NCBI GenBank assembly: GCA_000729835.1
Contig: JFHB01000124.1
Coordinates: forward strand, 1-64,000
Direction: 5' to 3'
Length of the DNA: 64,000 nt
Origin: Atkinsonella hypoxylon
Taxonomy: Eukaryota; Ascomycota; Sordariomycetes; Hypocreales; Clavicipitaceae
A program made the position numbers and the translations under genes. The notes under the pieces were generated by a model that did no database searches, was not told the DNA's origin, and saw only the letters and a list, made by a program, of their open reading frames with translations. This document shows positions 58,753 through 64,000 of the stretch, piece after piece. Numbering within the stretch: position 1 is the first letter of the stretch; every line of letters starts with the position of its first letter.

Positions 58753-61106
58753 ATGGCGACTTCTACCGACGGGCCGAACAAGGCTGCTGGTGCCATGATT
58801 CCTCGTTCTGCACCGCGCAAATTCAAAGCTTCGGACCTGCCGCTTCCTTCGGCAACTCGTGCTGCTATTGAAAGCCTGGCACATAGTTTCAAGAAGGGAG
58901 GCGCTTATGACGCAATCCGCAAGCAAGTGTGGGATAAATTCGAGGCTAGCGTATGCAGAATTACCCCATGTCACATGGGCACATCGCTCACAATTCAGGC
59001 AGGACTACGAAGAACAGGTCACCAAAGCCATCCTTGAGGTAGCAGAGAAGGAGGTCGAGCGCAACCCACAACAGCTCCTTACCCTAGACCGCAGAAAGGC
59101 TGCGGCTCTAATAGACGGCGCTCTAGAACGCTCTGGGGTGTATCAGAAAGCCGAAGATGTCATTGGCCAGCTGATTGACTTGGACGCCATCGAGGAGCGG
59201 ATCCGCGACATTCGACGGGCTGAGGTTGGCGAAGAAGCAGCTGAAGCAGAGCGTGCACGAGGGTCGAAAACCGACGAGGAATATGCGGCAGACACACGAG
59301 CTCGACAGGCGGAGCGCGAACGAGTCAGGGAGGAACTACGGCAGAAAGAGGCGGCGATAGAGGAGGAAAAGCGCCGCATCGCTAAGGAAGAGCGGAAGAA
59401 GGAAGAGCGAGAACGCGAACAGGCGGAGCTGAAGCGGCAACAAGAACGAGACGAGCGACGTAGGAAACGAGAGGAGGAGCGCGCAGACCGAGAGCGCTTG
59501 CGCGATGAAGAACGAGAAAAGAGACATAGGGAACGGGAACAACGAGAAAAGGAGAGAGAGCAGCGTGGTCAGTCCGGAGAGAAGGATAGGACCAGAGAGC
59601 GCGAACAATCCAGAAATCGATCGCGAGACAGGGATCGAGACGGGGACCACTCTCGCGATAGGCACAGAGAAAAAGACCGTGGAAGAAGTCCGTCGCGTGA
59701 CCGGTCGAGACATCGCGACAAGCATAGCAAGTCCTCCAAGGCTAGGTACACGCCGTCGGAGCAGAAGCTGTCCAAGGAAGACAACGAGCGACTGGAGCAG
59801 GAAGCCCTGGCCGACCTCTTGCGAGAAAGCTCGAGGACTGATCGCGCGAAACCAGAGCTGGAAGTCGACGAGGCTCTTGCGCCGCCGCCTCGCAAAACAG
59901 CGCCGGTGTCAGCCATAGATCCTATCCGGAGAGACTCCCGCAAGGCTAGTGAGAGCGGCTCTAAGGGTGAGGGACGCCAGTCTAGGACACCTGCGGATGC
60001 CAAGAGGTCGAGCCTCCGCGAGAGTAGGCGATCTAGTCGTAGCGCCTCTCGTGTAGATGATAGGAATAGGGACAGGGACAGAGAGCGAGATAGACATCGT
60101 GAGCGGGATCGTGAGCGGGACCGCAAACGAGACAGCGAGAGGGACAGGGATAAGGATAGGGATAGGGATAGGGACAGGGACCGATCAAGGTCAAGAGACA
60201 GAGACCGAGCAAGATCTAGAGACAGGGACAGGGACAGAGAGAGAGAAAGAGAGAAAGATAGAGACAGAGACAGAGATAGACACAGAGACCGAGATAGAGA
60301 GCGGGACAGAGATAGAGCCAGATCTAGAGATAGGGACAGGGACCGGTCAAGAGCAAGAGACAGAGACCGAGAAAGATCCAGAGACAGGGATCGAGCAAGA
60401 TCCAGATCCAGATCCAGACACAGACATAGACACAGAGACCGATCCAGATCCAGATCCAGATCCAGATCCAGAGAGAGGGACAGGGAAAGAGACAGATCCA
60501 GAGCCAGAGCCAGAGCCAGAGCCAGAGACCGAGCAAGAGACCGAGCAAGATCAAGATCAAGAGACAGGGAAAGAGAAAGAGCCAGATCCCGATCCAGATT
60601 CAGATCCCGATCCAGACACAGAGCAAGATCAAGACAGCGAAGCAGAAGATCGCCCTCACGCCGTTCGCGCACCCGCTCGCGCCCCCGCTCGCGCCCCCGC
60701 CCATCCACAATCCGCACCGCCTCCGCCGTCCGCGAAGAGCTCGAAGAGCGCAAACTGGTCGAGGTGCGCAAGCGCGAAAAGGAAGCAAAGGCCTACCTCG
60801 CTGCGCAAAAGGACGCCAAGGCCAAGGGCTTGCCTATCCCTGGCGTAGACGATCGCAAGAGTATGTGTCTATCTTTTTTTTTTAATTTTAATTTTCAATT
60901 TTTTTGTGGGGGGTATCTTTCCATGGTGTATCGCTACTTAACGTTGTCCAGATGACCGGAGGCGCAGCCGCTCGCGCACACATAGTCGCGAGAGACGGTA
61001 CCGGGAGAGATCGCGAGATCGGGATAGACGGAGGGATCGGTCGATGTCGCCACTGAGGGAGAGAAGGCGCTCGCGCTCAGGGAGGAGTCGGAGTCGGAGT
61101 CGCTGA
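58753..61106 (+). CDS. Shg1/BOD1-domain protein with long RS-rich tail
   Basis: Exons 58753-58950, 59003-60860 and 60952-61106 (phases 0 and 1) encode 736 aa. The N-terminal domain (FKKGGAYDAIRKQVWDKFEAS|DYEEQVTKAI followed by LEVAEKEVERNPQQLLTLDRRKAAALIDG, then SGVYQKAEDVI) fits COMPASS component Shg1/BOD1 (PF05205), a subunit of the Set1 H3K4 methyltransferase complex. It is followed by a Glu/Arg-rich coiled coil (about residues 150-260), a low-complexity region, and a very long alternating RD/RE/RS tract (about 430-640) coded by hexanucleotide-like repeats. A short conserved tail (REELEERKLVEVRKREKEAKAYL) and a final RS stretch close it. The RS tail suggests nuclear-speckle-like behaviour or RNA contact. 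Intron 1, 52 nt, splits the domain. Confidence 0.85.
60060..60640 (+). repeat. purine-rich tandem array coding the Arg/Asp/Ser tract
   Basis: Roughly 580 bp of short units of the type AGAGACAGGGAC/GATCCAGATCCA, almost pyrimidine-poor on the plus strand. It codes RDRDRE and RSRSRS repeats of the SHG1-type gene. A mirror-image reading frame of Leu/Ser repeats on the other strand follows from it. Confidence 0.9.
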
Positions 61107-61493
61107 CTTGACTTGACTTGCGTGACTTGCGTAGGTAGTCTTGTACGTTACTATTTATGCGAAATTGCCTTGCGTGACTGGGCTGCTGCTATACGTGGTT
61201 GTTCAAGAGTTGGGTGAGATAGCTCATGGCACTTTTTTTTAAAACTGGACTTTGGCCCGGCACCATGTGAATATAAAAGGAAGAAAAGTCCCCAGTGTGA
61301 AATACGGTCTATACTCATTCGAGGACACTACCTTGAAAAAACATGACGAAATGAGCACAACACAGCTATAAATCACCATTACAGCACAAGGCCGCTCCAA
61401 GAGAAATATCCATTGTAGCGCTAAACTCTTTGTTACACGTGTTAATATGTCGTTAGATTAGTACAATTCGCTTCATATGCATCAGCCCACCCA

Positions 61494-63298
61494 TCACTCC
61501 GTCCCGAACCATGCCGGAAGTCTCAGTATCCTCTTTGTCGGGTCGTGATGTTGCAGGGCAGCGACAAAGATGAACAAACCACCAAGCACAAGCGCCGTAA
61601 TCAGGATGCACCGTCTCGCCGTGAGCGAAGTGGAGCTGCGGCCGTGGGCCGACGTGGAGCTCCACATGCTGGTTGCCCAGGTTACTGAGGTGTGGGCGAG
61701 CTTGACGATCTGGTCGTAGCCGAGAGAGTAGTACGTGAGACCGGCGAGGGCGATGGCGTAGCCCACAGTTTGCAAAAAGGTGATCTTGGTGTTCCAGATG
61801 AGGATCGAGACTAGGATCAGCAAGATATTCTTGAAGATGCCGGTAAGGGTCATGACCAGCCCGGACGTTTGGCCAATCTAATATTTGAACCATGGTCAGT
61901 CAGTCTAATCCGACGTACACAATGCCATATGTCATAGCTCTCTAACCACAAGTACACATATATAAAAGGGTTAAGAGAAGCGCAAAGATCAAAGGCAACG
62001 TACCAGAAAGACGCTCGTTACATTCAACATGAAGGCAATCGAGGCATTGAGAATCAGCGTGCCAAACCCAACATTGGCAGCAGCAGCCCAGGTGAACTTG
62101 GGCAACTCGCTGGGGACTGCGACAAGGAAGTTCATGATAGCGCAGACTGGGGCAAAATAGTAGAGCCCGACCAGAGGATCCATCTTCATACCGTCGCCAC
62201 TGAGCAAGACTTGAATCATGATGATGCGAATGGACTCGAAGATGATGCCTCCCATCTGATACAAGAAGCCGATGAAGGAGAAGTGGATCTCGCCAACCGA
62301 GGCCAGAGCAACACCGGCGACGATCCACAGCACGTTGAGAAACGAGGCCAGATTGGGTTCGGCAACCCGCCAGGCCCACGAGGTAAAGAGCACGGATACA
62401 GGGGCGGCAGCTTTCAGCATCTGGATAAACGGCACAGAGAGATAGAGGTAAACGACATTGGAACAGACGAGAGAGCCCGAGTAAAAGATGCCTATGGGAA
62501 GGATGGTTCGGCAGTACACGCGGGGACTAATGGGCATTTTCTTGCGCGAGTCTAGTAGCGTCGTCGTTCGGGCGAGCACTTGCGTTGCAATGGTGGCAAA
62601 GACAAGATGCCAGCAAGTAAGAAGAATAGCTACCACGGTGTCAGTTCCAGCAACAAAGCAATTCCCATCATGGAGGTGAGGATGAAGCTCGCTTGCGCTT
62701 GCATGTCCTCCAAAGGTGCGTAGCGGCCAGTCAATGCAAACGTACGGAATCCTGGAGAGCTGTTAGTTGCGTTCTCGATGGTAAATCAAATAGGACGGAA
62801 GGTGAGTTGGGGTAGTACAGTACGTACGGAAACCCTGGGTATCTATTAACCACTTATTAAAGAGGATTGTGCAATTTGAAATGAATATCCATAACCTGTC
62901 AAAGCTTTGTGTTAGCATGGAAATTTCAAACCGGGCCATGTCCAGAGGCGATCTCCGTTGCAGCCGTGAAAGGTATGGATCATTGTCACACGCCAGATCA
63001 CAACGGTGTCACCTGTACGGGTCGGAGCCTCCGCCGCCTCCTTCTGAACATGTATGGTAGAAGATTGAGCATACGTAATGTACATGGCCGTTTGCAGCGT
63101 GCGAGCAACCGGCTGTTCTCTTTTGCTAGTAGCCACGGGCGGAGGAGCATCATCGTCGACGTGGAACGACGAAGCAGGGCCGTTCGGCGCAGACATGCTG
63201 ACGGTTTGAATCGGAGTGTTGGTAGAAGAAGAATACGAGGACACAATCGGCGCTTGACGAGACGGTTTAGCAACAGCGACGGCAGTCCGACTAGCCAT
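61494..63298 (-). CDS. triose-phosphate/nucleotide-sugar transporter family membrane protein
   Basis: Exons 63075-63298, 62828-62895, 62004-62629 and 61494-61877 (introns 62896-63074, 62630-62827 and 61878-62003) give 433 aa, all phases consistent. A polar N-terminus of about 70 residues leads into roughly ten hydrophobic helices. TPT-family features: MYIT|LWIFISNCTILFNKWLIDTQGF, ILLTCWHLVFATIATQVL, LVCSNVVYLYLSVPFIQMLKAAAPVSVLF, EIHFSFIGFLYQMGGIIFESIRIIMIQVLL and the end IGQTSGLVMTLTGIFKNILLILVSILIW. Relatives in Golgi or ER carry nucleotide sugars or phosphorylated sugars. The substrate cannot be inferred. Convergent with the SHG1-type gene. Confidence 0.9.
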
Positions 63299-64000
63299 GA
63301 GATTTGGCTTCCTTTTACTGCCACGTCATGAAAGTGCCGAGCAGTTTTAGTCTCTCTTTTTTTTCTTTTTGTTTTCGTCCGTAATGTGCCGAGTAGGCGC
63401 GAACAGCACTGATTATGCCCCCCAAAAAAAAAAGAAGAACAAAAATCACCGGACGTCGAAAATCCAAAGCGCAAAAAGATTGCCGGCCGCGTCGATGTGT
63501 TTTATTTCGAGCCAAGCGGGTTCTGGTGTTTTGAACGGCAGCGCGGACGAGCAAGCCTTGAATGAATGGAGATGTTCGACTGAGCGGAGAACTGCCAATG
63601 AGGGGAGACAACGAAGAAGGAAGAACAGGGCAACACCGAGGCCGTAGCTAACAGGTGAAGGAAAGAAAGATTGGACAGAAATCAACAGAAGCCTGTTGAG
63701 GTGAGGATAAGGAACGGCAAAACGGTAAGCTTGCCGGACGGAAAGGAAAGGGGAGGAAGGTGAAAGTGATCTTTGCATTTAGCATTTAGCATTTAGTTAG
63801 CGCCGCAAGCAACTTGAGGACGAAAGCGTGCGGCTTAATACGGGTTGCCGGCTGATGGGTACAAAGGGGGCGCCAGGCGGATACCAGGCGAACACCAGGC
63901 AGACAATTTAATGGTGGGTTCCGGAGTGTATGCGCGAGTGAGAGATCCCATCAGGTAAACTGTCACCTTTGTATGCAGGGTTTGAAGTCTGGTACCGTGC

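Noticed and set aside
60060..60640. Regularly repeated short units that could suggest a CRISPR-like array
   Set aside because: Units are 6-12 bp, without unique spacers, and they code a continuous RS/RD tract in a eukaryotic gene.
59569..60771. 400-codon minus-strand frame of Leu/Ser/Asp repeats
   Set aside because: It is the mirror of the RS-coding repeat tract of the SHG1-type gene, with composition dictated by the repeat.

Overview
This is a window of nuclear genome from a filamentous ascomycete (Pezizomycotina). Most genes carry one to four short introns, mainly 47 to 130 nt, with GT-AG ends and CTAAC/CTGAC-type branch sites. They lie on both strands with no operons. The gene set is typically fungal: dolichol kinase, ORC2, Gep4, Tim22, Prp45, Ugo1, Shg1, tannase/feruloyl esterase, an AA9 relic and an NRPS relic. 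Very AT-rich, CpG-poor DNA at the left edge looks mutated by RIP. A Eurotiomycete would fit the formate dehydrogenase and the repeat content, but that placement is a guess.

Layout. Positions 1-1320 are RIP-like AT-rich DNA. Positions 1460-2905 hold two decayed minus-strand genes, the end of an NRPS adenylation domain and a Dal5-type MFS transporter. They are followed by a multi-exon phosphotransferase-fold gene (3080-5001, -), an uncharacterised fungal gene (5687-6476, +) and a secreted DUF7907-like protein (6943-7701, -). Positions 7.8-10.3 kb are gene-free and carry dispersed repeats, a 372-bp hAT-type miniature element with a perfect 8-bp target duplication, and a tRNA-Val(AAC). Positions 11.5-27.8 kb hold a tannase/feruloyl esterase, a broken SRPK-like kinase, an aquaporin, formate dehydrogenase, an amino-acid permease, a FAM32A homologue and a GPI-type cell-wall protein. 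Positions 27.8-32.1 kb are gene-poor and hold the second copies of the repeats seen near 9-10 kb.

From 32.1 kb to the end the window is dense housekeeping DNA: SEC59 (+), ORC2 (-), GEP4 (+), an IFI6/IFI27-like small membrane protein (-), TIM22 (+), a membrane-anchored GH16 glucanase (-), a coiled-coil protein (+), a small membrane protein (-), PRP45 (-), a p24 cargo receptor (-), a PhoD-like phosphatase (+), RRP15 (+), YAH1-type ferredoxin (-), UGO1 (+), a broken AA9 LPMO (+), SHG1 with an RS-rich tail (+) and a TPT/nucleotide-sugar transporter (-). Four to five of these serve mitochondria (GEP4, TIM22, YAH1, UGO1, perhaps FDH), and two others serve rRNA processing and splicing. There is no sign of a functional secondary-metabolite cluster, only the eroded NRPS and transporter at the left.

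The most notable signals are the hAT-like miniature element with its empty paralogous site, the four gene relics, the IFI6-like gene with possible broken 5' exons, the HNH-like/phosphotransferase fusion, and a strongly over-represented 9-mer, TACTCCGTA, found only outside coding sequence. Exon boundaries were set by hand from splice consensus, reading-frame phase and remembered family sequences. No searches were run.
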